NCBI GenBank assembly: GCA_033875255.1
Contig: JAWZSN010000008.1
Coordinates: 62,001 to 126,000, forward strand
Origin: Marinimicrococcus sp033875255
Lineage (GTDB): Bacteria > Pseudomonadota > Alphaproteobacteria > Geminicoccales > Geminicoccaceae
Length of the DNA stretch: 64,000 nucleotides
Direction: 5' to 3'
The position numbers were made by a program, and so were the translations under genes. Shown here piece after piece: positions 17,612 through 26,581 of this stretch; position 1 is the stretch's first letter; the number at the start of each line of letters is the position of its first letter. The notes beneath the pieces are model-generated. The model ran no database searches and was not told the origin of the DNA. It saw nothing but the letters and a program-made list of their open reading frames with translations.

Positions 17612-19472
17612 GGCTCTGCGCTCCTGCTTCAACGATAATACCCGGACAATCCAGCGATTGGGCTTGCGCAATCTTCAGGCCGTACCGCTTCGTGCCTTCG
17701 GCCGTAGCCTCGAGAAGCGCGAAGCCCTGGCTGTCGAAATACTCCAGGACGGGCTTGTTCTTCCGGGTCGGCCGGACTTCCGCCAGCAGCCGCCCCTGCG
17801 GCTGCCAGCCGGCCGCGATCGCCTTGATCCGGTTGGCGATGGCGGTCTCGACGCCGCGCCCCATGGCACGGCAGCTCAGCACGACGCTGTCGACCGCGAC
17901 CGCGTCGGTGCGCCGCTCCACGAGGAAGGCGCCGATGATGCCGAGATCGCCGAACCGGTCGCGCGCCGCCACCACCTCGAGCTGCCAGTCCGGCGAGGCC
18001 ATGAAGCGCTCGATATCGGCCGGCCGGTAGCGTTTGGTGGTGACGTTGAACTGGTTGGTCTTGGCGAAGAGCTGGTGCACCCGGGTCATCTCGGCCCGGG
18101 TCGCCGGCCAGAAGGTCAGGCGCGTCTCGAGGCTCTCGAGATAGGCCCGCATGTCGCCGGCGGCCACCCGTACCGCCTCGCGCTCGGCCTGCTCGTGATA
18201 CTGCTCGGTCTTGCGCAGATCCTCCTCGCTCAGGGCGACGCGCTCGAGCTCCGGCAGATCGAGGAGGAGGTCGGCATAGCTCGACGGGTCCTTTGGCAGA
18301 TGGACGGTGCGGACCTCGGGCATCAGCTGGCGGATCAGCTCGCACTCGGCCGGGTTGTCGTCCACGAACACCAGGCTGTCCGTGCCGATATTGAGCTGGG
18401 CGGCGATGTCTTGAAGGTTGGCGTGCTTGGGCTCCCAGTTGACCTGCCGCGCCGCGAAGTCGCTCCAGCCCAACGGCATGTCGGTGTGGAGGCGGAACGC
18501 CTCCTCGACGTCCTCGAGATTGTTCTTGCTGCAGATCGCCAGCAGCAGACCGCGCCGCTGCACCGCCTTGATGGCCGACTGGAAGGCGCGAAACGCTTCG
18601 CCCACCGGATCGCCCTCGGCGATGCGGATCCCCTCTGGTCCTTCCTCGCCGAGCACGCCGCCCCAAAGCGTGTTGTCGAGATCGAGCACCAGGCACTTCT
18701 TGGGCGGCAGCACCATGCTGGCGAAATAGCGGCTCATGAGGTCGGCCAGCTGCGGCAGCGCCGGCTCCGCCCACGCTATCTTGGCCAGGAGCTTCATCCG
18801 CGGGCCGTGGGCCGCGCGGCGTCCGGCCGTGGCGAGGGCATGATCGACGTCGACCACGAAGACCTGGGGGTCGGCCGCGTAGGCGTCGAACAGGCGGGCG
18901 TTGAGGCTGGCATAGAGCTGCGCCTCGCCATGGCCGAGCTTGGCGTCGGCGATGCCCAGATGCTGCCGGCACGGGCGCCAGAAATTGCCGACGAGCAGCG
19001 TTGCGCCGGTGACACCGCGGGCGGTCTCGATCCAGCTTGCGACAGCGGCCAGCGCCTGCTCGACGAGGCCCTCGCGCGCCGCGGCGCCAAGGCCGGCAAG
19101 GCCGGCGGGAAGCTGCGGCAGCACGCGCTCGAGCTCGAGCGACAGGAAGATCGCATGGGGATCGTAGTCGGCCAGGCCCAGCGACGGGTCGAGCAGCATC
19201 TGCATATGCTGGTCGAACGGGCCGACGCGGCCGTCGACATGGACCCCTCGGCAAAGCGATGCGGCACTCACCATGCGGGCGAACATGTCGAGCGTATGGT
19301 TGCCCAGGTACAGCACCCGAAGGTCCGGCGCCCCTTCCAGCACTTCCAGGCGACGAACGATCCGCTCGGCGTCACGCGTGACGAGCGTCAGGACGTCGGT
19401 CCCGGCCAGGGCGCTCTTGAGCGCCGTGGCGTCTTTGGAAGCCTCCAGGCAGAGGCGCAAGTCGTCGGTCAT
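17592..19472 (-). CDS. FkbH-like HAD-superfamily enzyme (glyceryl-ACP loading)
   Basis: The 626-residue protein is an FkbH-family member, enzymes that dephosphorylate 1,3-bisphosphoglycerate and load a glyceryl group onto an ACP. The N-terminal region (about 1-250) is the alpha/beta part common to long FkbH proteins. HAD motif I is LVLDLDNTLWGG with Asp264 and Asp266 as nucleophile and acid/base; motif II/III elements are LLLAICSKNN and FVDDNPAECELI. Residues about 470-610 form a GNAT-like C-terminal domain that in this family carries the acyl transfer. ATG 19472 is preferred; in-frame starts further upstream have no ribosome site. The following ACP gene overlaps its end, supporting a direct partnership. 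What is then made from the loaded carrier is unknown. Confidence 0.88.
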   Translation of the reverse strand: MTDDLRLCLEASKDATALKSALAGTDVLTLVTRDAERIVRRLEVLEGAPDLRVLYLGNHTLDMFARMVSAASLCRGVHVDGRVGPFDQHMQMLLDPSLGLADYDPHAIFLSLELERVLPQLPAGLAGLGAAAREGLVEQALAAVASWIETARGVTGATLLVGNFWRPCRQHLGIADAKLGHGEAQLYASLNARLFDAYAADPQVFVVDVDHALATAGRRAAHGPRMKLLAKIAWAEPALPQLADLMSRYFASMVLPPKKCLVLDLDNTLWGGVLGEEGPEGIRIAEGDPVGEAFRAFQSAIKAVQRRGLLLAICSKNNLEDVEEAFRLHTDMPLGWSDFAARQVNWEPKHANLQDIAAQLNIGTDSLVFVDDNPAECELIRQLMPEVRTVHLPKDPSSYADLLLDLPELERVALSEEDLRKTEQYHEQAEREAVRVAAGDMRAYLESLETRLTFWPATRAEMTRVHQLFAKTNQFNVTTKRYRPADIERFMASPDWQLEVVAARDRFGDLGIIGAFLVERRTDAVAVDSVVLSCRAMGRGVETAIANRIKAIAAGWQPQGRLLAEVRPTRKNKPVLEYFDSQGFALLEATAEGTKRYGLKIAQAQSLDCPGIIVEAGAQSLESEAS

Positions 19473-19803
19473 CAGCACCGATCCGATCGTGAAGAGCAAC
19501 GATGGAGATTCTACCCAGCAGCAGTTGAGCGCCACAAGGATCAGGTGCCCTGGAGTGTAGCATGGGATTTCGCAAGCGGTACCCGAGCGCTCACCCGGGT
19601 ATGAGCAGCGCGTTCCGGCAGCGGGACCGGCCGTGGAAGGGACTGCTCGCAGCGCCGATCCTCTGGCGCCGGCTGGCGCAACCCGCGACGGGCGCGCGCC
19701 GACCGGCAGGCGCTCCTTGCCGCCACGGCCGCTCTCGCTCGCGCGCAGCGGGCGTCAGGAACCGCGGCAGCCCGGCCGGCCGGGCTGCCCGGGTCGACGG
19801 TTC
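19473..19803. other. Intergenic region upstream of the FkbH-like gene
   Basis: This 331-base region should contain the promoter for fkbH-ACP and the 3' end of the amidohydrolase transcript. Its beginning (about 19485-19570) is less G+C-rich than its surroundings, consistent with a promoter. Short open frames here have no family resemblance and no coding signature. Confidence 0.45.
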
Positions 19804-20853
19804 TCAGGCCTTGTCGAGCAACCCGTCGAGGAAGCGGCCGAGGCAGTCGCCGATCACCGAGATCTGGTAGCCGCCCTCCTGCACCACGAGGGTCGGCAGG
19901 CCCATGGCGCCGATCTGCCGGCCGATGCCCTCGAAGCCTCCGGTGGTCACCTTGAGCAGGCCGATCGGGTCGTGCTCGTGGCTGTCATAGCCCAGTGCTA
20001 TTACCAGAGCGTCGGGGCGGAAGGCGCCGATCTCCTTCAGGGCCTCGGCCACCGCCTCGTGCATCTGCCTGTCGGACGCGCCCGGCGGCAGCGGCAGGTT
20101 GCGGTTGAAGCCCTCTCCCTCGCCGCTGCCGCGCTCGTCGGCATAGCCCGTGTAAAATGGGTAGTAGGCGTCGGGATCGACGTGGACCGAGACCGTCAGC
20201 ACGTCGCTGCGGCGGTAGAAGATCTCCTGGGTGCCGTCGCCGTGATGGGCGTCGACGTCCAGCACCGCCACGCGGCCGAAGCGGGTGCGCAGGCGCTCGG
20301 CGGCGATGGCGCTGTTGTTGAGGTAGCAAAAGCCGCTCGCCCGGTCGGCGCGGGCGTGGTGGCCGGACGGCCGGCAAAGCGCGTAGGCCTCGGCCGCGCC
20401 GTCGATGACGGCATCGGCGGCGGCCAGCGCGGTGTGGCTGGAGGCGAGGCTGGAGCGCCAGGTCTGCGGTCCCAACGGGACGGCGAGGTCACCGAGATAG
20501 TGACCGGCCTGCGCCACCACGGAGCTCGAGCGGCAGGCCGGGCGATGCGGCCATTCGGGGCGGCCGTTCCAGTAGGGCGAGACGTTGGGCAGGACCTCGG
20601 GGCCGGCACCCGGGATCTGCTGCCACCGGTCATGGGCACTCGCGAGGAAGTCGAGATAGGGCTTGGTGTGGATGGCCAGCAGCGGCTCGAGCCCCTGGTC
20701 GCGCGGCGTCTCCGGCGTGATGCCGCGCTCGGCCAGCGCACCCAGCAGCGCATCCACGCGCGCCGGCAGGTCCTTGGGATCGCTGATGACACCGGCCCGC
20801 ATGAACTGCTGCGGCGCGTGAAGATGCTGGTCTTGGTGAAAGAATGCCCGCAT
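19804..20853 (-). CDS. Histone deacetylase-family amidohydrolase (acetylpolyamine deacetylase-like)
   Basis: The 349-residue zinc hydrolase belongs to the arginase/HDAC fold and most resembles bacterial acetylpolyamine amidohydrolases. The general-base pair is H165-H166 in CRPSGHHARAD. Zinc ligands D201 and H203 sit in LDVDAHHGDGTQE, and a third aspartate is expected in VIALGYDSHE. The C-terminal VVQEGGY supplies the glycine-rich wall and catalytic tyrosine. The product would deacetylate acetylated polyamines or another N-acetyl amine. GGGAGGGAG lies just before ATG 20853. It is divergent from a polyol/uronate dehydrogenase with about 146 bases between; no functional link is evident. Acetoin-utilisation AcuC-like roles are an alternative. 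Confidence 0.87.
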   Translation of the reverse strand: MRAFFHQDQHLHAPQQFMRAGVISDPKDLPARVDALLGALAERGITPETPRDQGLEPLLAIHTKPYLDFLASAHDRWQQIPGAGPEVLPNVSPYWNGRPEWPHRPACRSSSVVAQAGHYLGDLAVPLGPQTWRSSLASSHTALAAADAVIDGAAEAYALCRPSGHHARADRASGFCYLNNSAIAAERLRTRFGRVAVLDVDAHHGDGTQEIFYRRSDVLTVSVHVDPDAYYPFYTGYADERGSGEGEGFNRNLPLPPGASDRQMHEAVAEALKEIGAFRPDALVIALGYDSHEHDPIGLLKVTTGGFEGIGRQIGAMGLPTLVVQEGGYQISVIGDCLGRFLDGLLDKA

Positions 20854-20999
20854 GGCTCCCTCCCTGCTGCGGCCGGCCGGGCCGGTGTCCGCCTCTCTTG
20901 CGCGCCGCACGGCGGCTGGCAAGGGGGCTTGGGCGGGAGGCTGGACCGCGCGACGTGGAAGCTGGTAAGGCCGCGGCCGGTAGCAGCGGGAGGAGTGCG

Positions 21000-22490
21000 G
21001 TGGTGGAGCGTCTGTCGGAGAGCGTGCTGGGGCGGCTGCCTGCTTGCGTCGAGCGGCCCGCCTACGACCGTGGGGCGGTGCGGACCGGCATCGTGCATCT
21101 GGGAATCGGCGCCTTCCATCGCGCGCACCAGGCCGTCTACACCGACGCGGTGCTGGCCGCCGGCGACCGGCGCTGGGGGATCTGCGGCGTCAGCCTGCGC
21201 TCGCCCGCGACGCGCGACGCGCTGGGCCCGCAGGACGGTCTCTACACGCTGGCGGTGCGCTCGGGCGAGGGCGAGCGGCTGCGGGTGGTGGGTGCGGTCC
21301 GCGAGCTGCTGGTGGCGCCGGAGCAGCCGGAAGCCCTGCTCGCCCGCCTGTGCGCCGCCGACACGAGGATCGTGAGCCTCACCGTCACCGAGAAGGGCTA
21401 CTGCCACGATCCGGCGACCGGCAATCTCGACGGAAACCATCCTGACATCCGCCACGATCTCGCCGAGGGCTCCGCGCCCAGGAGCGCGCCGGGCCTTCTG
21501 GTCGAGGCGCTCCGTCGCCGCCGGGCGGAGGGCCTCGAGCCCTTCACCGTGCTGTGCTGCGACAATCTTCCGGAGAACGGCGCCACGGTCGGGCGCATCG
21601 TGGCGCAGCTGGCCGGGCTGCGCGACCCGGCGCTCGGCCGCTTCGTGCGCGAGGAAGTGGCCTTCCCCTGCACCATGGTCGACCGGATCGTGCCGGCGAC
21701 CACCGATGCCGACCGGGCCGCGGTGGACGCTGCCCTGGGTGCGGTGGACGCCTGGCCGGTGGTGGCCGAGCCCTTCAGCCAGTGGGTGATCGAGGACCGC
21801 TTTCCGGCCGGCCGCCCCGCCTGGGAGGAGCACGGTGCGATGCTGGTGGAGGATGTGCGCCCGTTCGAGCACATGAAGCTGCGCTGCCTCAACGGCGCCC
21901 ACTCGTCGATCGCCTATCTGGGTTTCCTTGCCGGCCACGAGACGGTGGCCGACGCCATGGCCGATGCCGACCTCGCGCGCTTCATCGGGCAGCTCTGGGC
22001 GGAAGAGCTGGTGCCCTCGGTGCCGCCGCCGCCAGGCGTCGATCTGGCCGACTACACCGCGGCGCTCGCGCGTCGCTTCGCCAATCCGGCGCTGCGCCAC
22101 CGTACCGCGCAGATCGCCATGGACGGCTCGCAGAAGCTGCCGCAGCGGCTGCTGGCGCCGGCCCGCGACCTGCTGGCCAAGGGTCGGCAGGTCCGCCACA
22201 TCGCGCTAGCCGTGGCGGCATGGATGCGCTTTGTGAGCGGCCGCGACGAGGTAGGCCGGCCGATCGAGCTCAGCGACCCGCTCGCCGGCCGGCTACGCGC
22301 CATCGCCGAGGAGGCAGGCCCGGTGGCCGGACGATTGGCGCCGGCGCTTCTGGCGGTGCGCGAGGTGTTCGAGCCGGCGCTGGCCGACGACCCTCGCTTT
22401 CGCGACCAGGTGTCCACTGCGCTCGGCCGGCTGCTCGAGCAGGGTGTCCGGCGGACGCTTGCCGAGGCGGGCGGCGCCCACGTCGATTGA
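21000..22490 (+). CDS. Mannitol dehydrogenase family oxidoreductase
   Basis: The 496-residue NAD-dependent long-chain polyol/uronate dehydrogenase oxidises a sugar alcohol or reduces a hexuronate. The N-terminal GIVHLGIGAFHRAHQAVYTD is the family's nucleotide-binding start, and KLRCLNGAHSSIAYLG carries the catalytic lysine-asparagine-histidine region. TVTEKGYCHDPATG is also typical. GGGAGGAG at about 20988 favours GTG 21000; the next codon GTG 21003 is equally possible. Members act on mannitol, arabinitol, fructuronate or tagaturonate; sequence alone does not decide. It stands alone, upstream of the cobalamin riboswitch, and should not be part of that regulon. Confidence 0.88.
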   Translation: MVERLSESVLGRLPACVERPAYDRGAVRTGIVHLGIGAFHRAHQAVYTDAVLAAGDRRWGICGVSLRSPATRDALGPQDGLYTLAVRSGEGERLRVVGAVRELLVAPEQPEALLARLCAADTRIVSLTVTEKGYCHDPATGNLDGNHPDIRHDLAEGSAPRSAPGLLVEALRRRRAEGLEPFTVLCCDNLPENGATVGRIVAQLAGLRDPALGRFVREEVAFPCTMVDRIVPATTDADRAAVDAALGAVDAWPVVAEPFSQWVIEDRFPAGRPAWEEHGAMLVEDVRPFEHMKLRCLNGAHSSIAYLGFLAGHETVADAMADADLARFIGQLWAEELVPSVPPPPGVDLADYTAALARRFANPALRHRTAQIAMDGSQKLPQRLLAPARDLLAKGRQVRHIALAVAAWMRFVSGRDEVGRPIELSDPLAGRLRAIAEEAGPVAGRLAPALLAVREVFEPALADDPRFRDQVSTALGRLLEQGVRRTLAEAGGAHVD

Positions 22491-22520
22491 CAGGGCGGCG
22501 GCGGCTACCTATCCGTGCCG

Positions 22521-22690
22521 CCGATGGTTCCCTCCGGGGATGAAAAGGGAACGCGGTGAGCGCTCATGGGTGCGACTCCGCGGCTGCCCCCGCAACTGTG
22601 AGCAGCGAGCCTCGCGTCCGGAAGGCCACTGGAGTGTCCGGGAAGGCGGTGCGAGGCGGCGACCTGCGAGCCAGGAGACCTGCCATCGAC
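22521..22690 (+). ncRNA. Cobalamin (adenosylcobalamin) riboswitch
   Basis: The leader shows the canonical cobalamin aptamer in order: GGTTCCC with GATGAAAAGGGAACGCGGTG (P2-P3 region), GCGGCTGCCCCCGCAACTGT (the conserved B12-box core), GGCCACTG, GGGAAGGCGG, then GAGCCAGGAGACCTGCC closing the structure. The order and sequence match the Rfam-type consensus. It lies 115 bases upstream of btuB in the same direction and should lower expression of the uptake operon when cobalamin is plentiful. The ends are approximate. Confidence 0.95.
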
Positions 22691-22739
22691 CGTGGTCACG
22701 CGCGGGCACGCCGGACGGGGTGATTTCCGGCGGGTCGCT

Positions 22740-22761
22740 GGAGCTGTCTGCCGGCAGCTCC
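22740..22761 (+). promoter_or_regulatory. Hairpin in the riboswitch expression platform
   Basis: GGAGCTG (22740-22746) and CAGCTCC (22755-22761) pair perfectly around an 8-base loop, between the aptamer and btuB. It has no T-tract, so control by ribosome-site access seems more likely than intrinsic termination; the competing pairing was not resolved by eye. Confidence 0.4.
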
Positions 22762-22804
22762 CGCCTCGTCTCGCGGTGACGGGCCACATGCCGCGAGGCT
22801 GTTC

Positions 22805-24733
22805 ATGATCGATCCTTCTGTCGCCCGTGCCCGGGCGATGCGCCGCCCTCGCCTTTCCATCCTCCTTGCGGCAGCCTCGCCGCTGGTCCTGGCCGCAGGC
22901 GCCCAGGCGCAGGATGGCACCGCGCTGCCCGAGCTGGTGGTGACGGCGACCCGCATTCCCACGCCCGCCCGCGAGGTCGCGAGCAGCGTCAGCGTGGTCA
23001 CCGCCGAGGAGATCGAGCGGCGCCAGCTTCGCACCCTTCCCGACGTGCTGCGCGAGCTGCCCGGCCTCAACATGGTCCAGGGCGGCGGCGCCGGCGGCCA
23101 GGCCTCGCTGTTCCTGCGCGGCACCAACTCCAATCACACCAAGGTCCTGATCGACGGCATCGACGCCAGCGATCCCAGCACGCCCACCGGCGCCTTCGAT
23201 TTTGCCCATCTGCTGACCGCCGACATCGAGCGGGTCGAGGTGCTGCGCGGGCCGCAGAGCGGCCTCTACGGCTCGGACGCCATCGGCGGCGTCGTCAATA
23301 TCGTCACGAAGAAGGGCAAGGGGCCGCTGGAGGTGCATGGCAGCCTGGAGGCAGGCTCGTTCGAGACCTTCAACCAGCAAGCCGGCTTCAGCGGCAGCAA
23401 GGGCCGCTTCTCCTACGCGGCGGACCTCGCCCACTTCCGCTCGGCCGACATCCCGGTGACGCCCAAGGATCTGGTGCCGTCCGGCGGCGACCGCACCGGC
23501 AACGACTACGAGAACACCACCTTCTCGGGCCGCTTCGGCGCCGATCTCACGGACACCCTCTCGCTGGGCCTGGTCACCCGCTACACCGACGCCGAGCTGC
23601 AGTTCACCGGCGACGATTTCAGCGTGTTTCCGAGCGTGCCGGCGTCCGAGCAGAGCGAGACGCGGATCCGCCAGCTCTTCACCCGGGCGAGCGCCACGCA
23701 CATCGCCCTGGGCGGCGATCTCGAGCAGACCCTGGGCCTCGCCTTCACCGGTCACGAGCGGCGCGACCGCCCGCCCGAGGGCGGCGAGAGCGAGACCAAG
23801 GGCGATCGCGTCAGGCTCGACTGGCAGGCCGACTACACGGTGATCGAGGGACAGATCCTGACCTTCGGCGCCGAGGTCCAGCGCGAGCAGATCGACGACA
23901 GCCCGATCTCCGCCGAGACCAACAGCCAGGCGGGCTTCGTGCAGCTTCAGTCGAGCTTCGACGACCGTTTCTTCAACACGGCCAGCCTGCGCTACGATCA
24001 CAACAGCCGCTTCGGCAGCGAGGTCACCTGGCGTATCGCTCCGGCGGTACTCTTCAAGGAGACCGGCACCAAGCTCAAGGGCAGCGTCGGGACGGCCTAC
24101 AAGGCCCCTACCCTGAACCAGCTCTTCGTGAGCTTCCCGTCCTTCAACTTCTTCTCCAACCCCGACCTCAACCCCGAGAAGAGTTTCGGCTGGGAGGTCG
24201 GAATCGAGCAGGAGCTGCTCGACGAGCGGCTGCAGATGGGCGTCACCTACTTCCGCAACGATATCGAGGATCTCATCAACTCGACGCCCGACTTCACCTC
24301 GCTGGAGAACGTGAACCGGGCGACCACCGAGGGTGTCGAGACCTTCGTGGCGGTGGCACCGCACGAGACGGTCGATATCAAGGCGCACTACACCTATACC
24401 AAGGCCACGGACGACGAGACCGGTGACGAGCTCTTGCGGCGGCCCACGCACAAGGCGGGCCTGACCGGCCAGTGGCGGCCCCTCGACGGCCTGTCGCTCG
24501 ACGCCGAGGCCATCTATGTGGGCTCGTGGGTCGACGCCAACCGGAGCTTTACCGTGCCGCGCCTCGATGCCGAGAGCTATACGGTGGTGAACGTGGCGGC
24601 TTCCTATGCGGTGACCGAGGAGGTCACCGTGTTCGGGCGGGTCACCAACCTGCTCGACGAGAACTACGAGAACCCGGTGGGCTTCGAGGGCACCGGCATC
24701 GGCGCCTTCGCCGGGGTGCGGCTGCGCTTTTGA
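22805..24733 (+). CDS. btuB: TonB-dependent outer-membrane receptor, BtuB-type
   Basis: The 642-residue protein is an outer-membrane vitamin B12 receptor. A signal peptide ends near AGAQAQ; a second in-frame ATG (22838) would give a more compact one (MRRPRLSILLAAAS). The TonB box is ELVVTATR just after cleavage. The plug domain contains LPDVLRELPGLNM and LRGPQSGLYGSDAIGGVVNI, typical of BtuB. The rest is a 22-strand barrel ending in a C-terminal phenylalanine (LRF). The cobalamin riboswitch directly upstream and the btuFCD-tonB genes downstream make cobalamin the expected ligand. Its stop codon is two bases from the btuF start. Confidence 0.94.
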   Translation: MIDPSVARARAMRRPRLSILLAAASPLVLAAGAQAQDGTALPELVVTATRIPTPAREVASSVSVVTAEEIERRQLRTLPDVLRELPGLNMVQGGGAGGQASLFLRGTNSNHTKVLIDGIDASDPSTPTGAFDFAHLLTADIERVEVLRGPQSGLYGSDAIGGVVNIVTKKGKGPLEVHGSLEAGSFETFNQQAGFSGSKGRFSYAADLAHFRSADIPVTPKDLVPSGGDRTGNDYENTTFSGRFGADLTDTLSLGLVTRYTDAELQFTGDDFSVFPSVPASEQSETRIRQLFTRASATHIALGGDLEQTLGLAFTGHERRDRPPEGGESETKGDRVRLDWQADYTVIEGQILTFGAEVQREQIDDSPISAETNSQAGFVQLQSSFDDRFFNTASLRYDHNSRFGSEVTWRIAPAVLFKETGTKLKGSVGTAYKAPTLNQLFVSFPSFNFFSNPDLNPEKSFGWEVGIEQELLDERLQMGVTYFRNDIEDLINSTPDFTSLENVNRATTEGVETFVAVAPHETVDIKAHYTYTKATDDETGDELLRRPTHKAGLTGQWRPLDGLSLDAEAIYVGSWVDANRSFTVPRLDAESYTVVNVAASYAVTEEVTVFGRVTNLLDENYENPVGFEGTGIGAFAGVRLRF

Positions 24734-24735
24734 GC

Positions 24736-25587
24736 ATGGCCAGGCGCCCGGCCGCGCTCGCCTTCCTGATGGCCGTCCTGGTGGCGGCCACGGCGGCGGC
24801 GCGGCCGGCGCGCGTGGTCTCCCTCGACCTTTGCACCGACCAGCTCGTGCTGGCGCTGGCAGAGCCCGGCCAGATCGCGGCGGTAAGCTGGCTGGCGCGC
24901 GACTGCACCCTCTCCCTCCGATGCGCGCAAGCAGGCGACGTGCCTGTGCACTACGGCACCGGCGAGGAGCTGGTGGCGGCAAGCGCCGATCTGGTGGTGG
25001 TCGGCCGCCACGCGGCGCGCGGCGCGGTATCCGTGGCGCGCGCACGAGGGCTGCCCGTTCTCGAGCTCGATTCGCCGCGCGATCTAGAGGAGATGCGCGC
25101 CCAGCTTCTGCGGATGGGCGAGGCGCTGGGCCAGCCTGGCAAGGCCGCCGCGATGGCCGCCGAGCTGGACACGCGCCTGGCCGGCCTGCCGCCTCCGCCC
25201 GCGCCGGCCGAGCGGCCCGTAGCCGTCCTCTACCAGGCGAACGGCACCACCGTAGGCCCCGGCACCCTGGTGGACGCGGTCTTCGAGCGGGCCGGTCTCG
25301 CCAACCTCGCCGGGCGTGCCGGCAGCGCCGCCTACGGCTACCTGCCCCTTGAGCTGCTGGTCCGCCACGCCCCCGACCTGCTCGTGGTCGAGCGGGAGGA
25401 CGCCTGGCCGCCCTCCCTCGCCGAGCAGATGATCCGCCACCCGGCGCTGGGCGCGCTCTTCGGACCGGACCGCCGCGTGGTGGTGCCGCAGCGTCTGTGG
25501 ATCTGCGGCGGCATGGGCAATCTCGAGGCGGTCGAGCGGCTGGCGCAGGCCCGTCATGCTGTTGCGGAAACTGCCGATGGCCGTTGA
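24736..25587 (+). CDS. btuF: Cobalamin ABC transporter periplasmic binding protein
   Basis: The 283-residue type III substrate-binding protein begins with a signal peptide (LAFLMAVLVAATAAA). RVVSLDLCTDQLVLAL is the usual opening of BtuF/FecB-like proteins, and the YGTGEELVAASADLVVV strand-helix follows. The long connecting helix is at about residues 110-140. Two conserved glutamates that contact BtuC are plausibly E38-like and E200-like positions but could not be assigned firmly. Its 3' end overlaps btuC by 32 bases. Position in the riboswitch operon supports B12; an iron-siderophore ligand is the family alternative. Confidence 0.88.
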   Translation: MARRPAALAFLMAVLVAATAAARPARVVSLDLCTDQLVLALAEPGQIAAVSWLARDCTLSLRCAQAGDVPVHYGTGEELVAASADLVVVGRHAARGAVSVARARGLPVLELDSPRDLEEMRAQLLRMGEALGQPGKAAAMAAELDTRLAGLPPPPAPAERPVAVLYQANGTTVGPGTLVDAVFERAGLANLAGRAGSAAYGYLPLELLVRHAPDLLVVEREDAWPPSLAEQMIRHPALGALFGPDRRVVVPQRLWICGGMGNLEAVERLAQARHAVAETADGR

Positions 25588-26581
25588 GCGCGTGCCGCCC
25601 CGCCTGCTCTCCGGCCTTCTGGCGCTGGCGGTGCTGCTCCTGCTCGTGGGCTCCGCGGCGACCGGGCGGGTGACGCTGCCGCTGCTCGCTGCCATGGGCG
25701 AGATCGCCGCCGGGCAGAGCACGCCGGGCAGCATCATCCTTCTGGAGCTGCGCCTGCCGCGGGCTCTTCTGGGCGGGCTGGTGGGCGCCAGTCTCGGGCT
25801 CGCGGGTGCGGCCATGCAGGGCCTCCTGCGCAATCCGCTGGCCGAGCCCGGTGTCGTGGGTGTGTCCGGCCTCGCCGCCTTCGGCGCGGTCGTGGCCTTC
25901 TACACCGGCCTGTCCGCCCGCTTCGCCTATGCCCTCCCCCTGGGCGGCATCGCCGGCGCGTTCGCCGCCGTGGCGTTGCTCTATGCGCTGGCCGGAAGGC
26001 GCGGCGGCCTGTTGAGCCTGGTCCTCGCCGGCATGGCGCTCAACAGCCTCGCCGGTGCGCTGACCGCGCTCGCCCTCAACCTCTCGCCCAACCCCTACGC
26101 CTCCTTCGAGATCGTCTTCTGGCTCATGGGCTCGTTGGCCGACCGCAGCCTCGGCATGGTGGCGCTGGCAGCACCGCCCATGCTGCTGGGCTGGCTGCTG
26201 CTGGCCCGCGCCGGCCCGGCGCTCGACGCGCTGAGCCTGGGCGAGGACACCGCCCGCAGCCTGGGCTTCGATCTCGGCCGGGTGCGGCTGCGGATCATCA
26301 TGGCGACGGCACTCGCCGTGGGTGCCGCGGTGGCGGTCGCCGGGGTGATCGGCTTTGTCGGGCTCGTGGTGCCGCATCTGCTGCGTCCGCTCGTGGGCCA
26401 CCGCCCGGGCCGTCTGCTGCTGCCGAGTGCCTTGGGTGGTGCCGTGCTGGTGCTGGCTGCGGACATCGCCATCCGCCTGCTGGCCACCGGCCCCGAGCTC
26501 AAGCTCGGCGTCCTCACCGCCCTGCTTGGCGCGCCCTTCTTTCTTTGGCTGGTCGTGCGGCTGCGCGGCGAGGAGGGCTGA
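25556..26581 (+). CDS. btuC: Cobalamin ABC transporter permease (FecCD family)
   Basis: The 341-residue permease has about ten transmembrane helices. It shows the FecCD signatures RLPRALLGGLVGASLGLAGA, MQGLLRNPLAEPGVVGVSG and the coupling-helix region GEDTARSLGFDLGRVR. It transports cobalamin (by context) from BtuF across the inner membrane. Start ATG 25556 overlaps btuF; a later ATG (25577, giving MAVERVP) reduces the overlap and is an alternative. The stop TGA shares one base with the ATG of the ATPase gene, a sign of coupled translation. Confidence 0.92.
   Translation: MLLRKLPMAVERVPPRLLSGLLALAVLLLLVGSAATGRVTLPLLAAMGEIAAGQSTPGSIILLELRLPRALLGGLVGASLGLAGAAMQGLLRNPLAEPGVVGVSGLAAFGAVVAFYTGLSARFAYALPLGGIAGAFAAVALLYALAGRRGGLLSLVLAGMALNSLAGALTALALNLSPNPYASFEIVFWLMGSLADRSLGMVALAAPPMLLGWLLLARAGPALDALSLGEDTARSLGFDLGRVRLRIIMATALAVGAAVAVAGVIGFVGLVVPHLLRPLVGHRPGRLLLPSALGGAVLVLAADIAIRLLATGPELKLGVLTALLGAPFFLWLVVRLRGEEG

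Noticed and set aside
19562..19870. A 102-codon plus-strand frame upstream of the amidohydrolase 3' end
   Set aside because: The sequence is arginine-rich without structure, has no ribosome site and runs into the amidohydrolase gene on the other strand.
22505..26401. A 1,298-codon minus-strand open frame across the B12 operon
   Set aside because: It is antisense to btuB-F-C, is rich in His, Arg, Asp and Gly in the way expected for shadows of high-GC genes, and has no family motifs.
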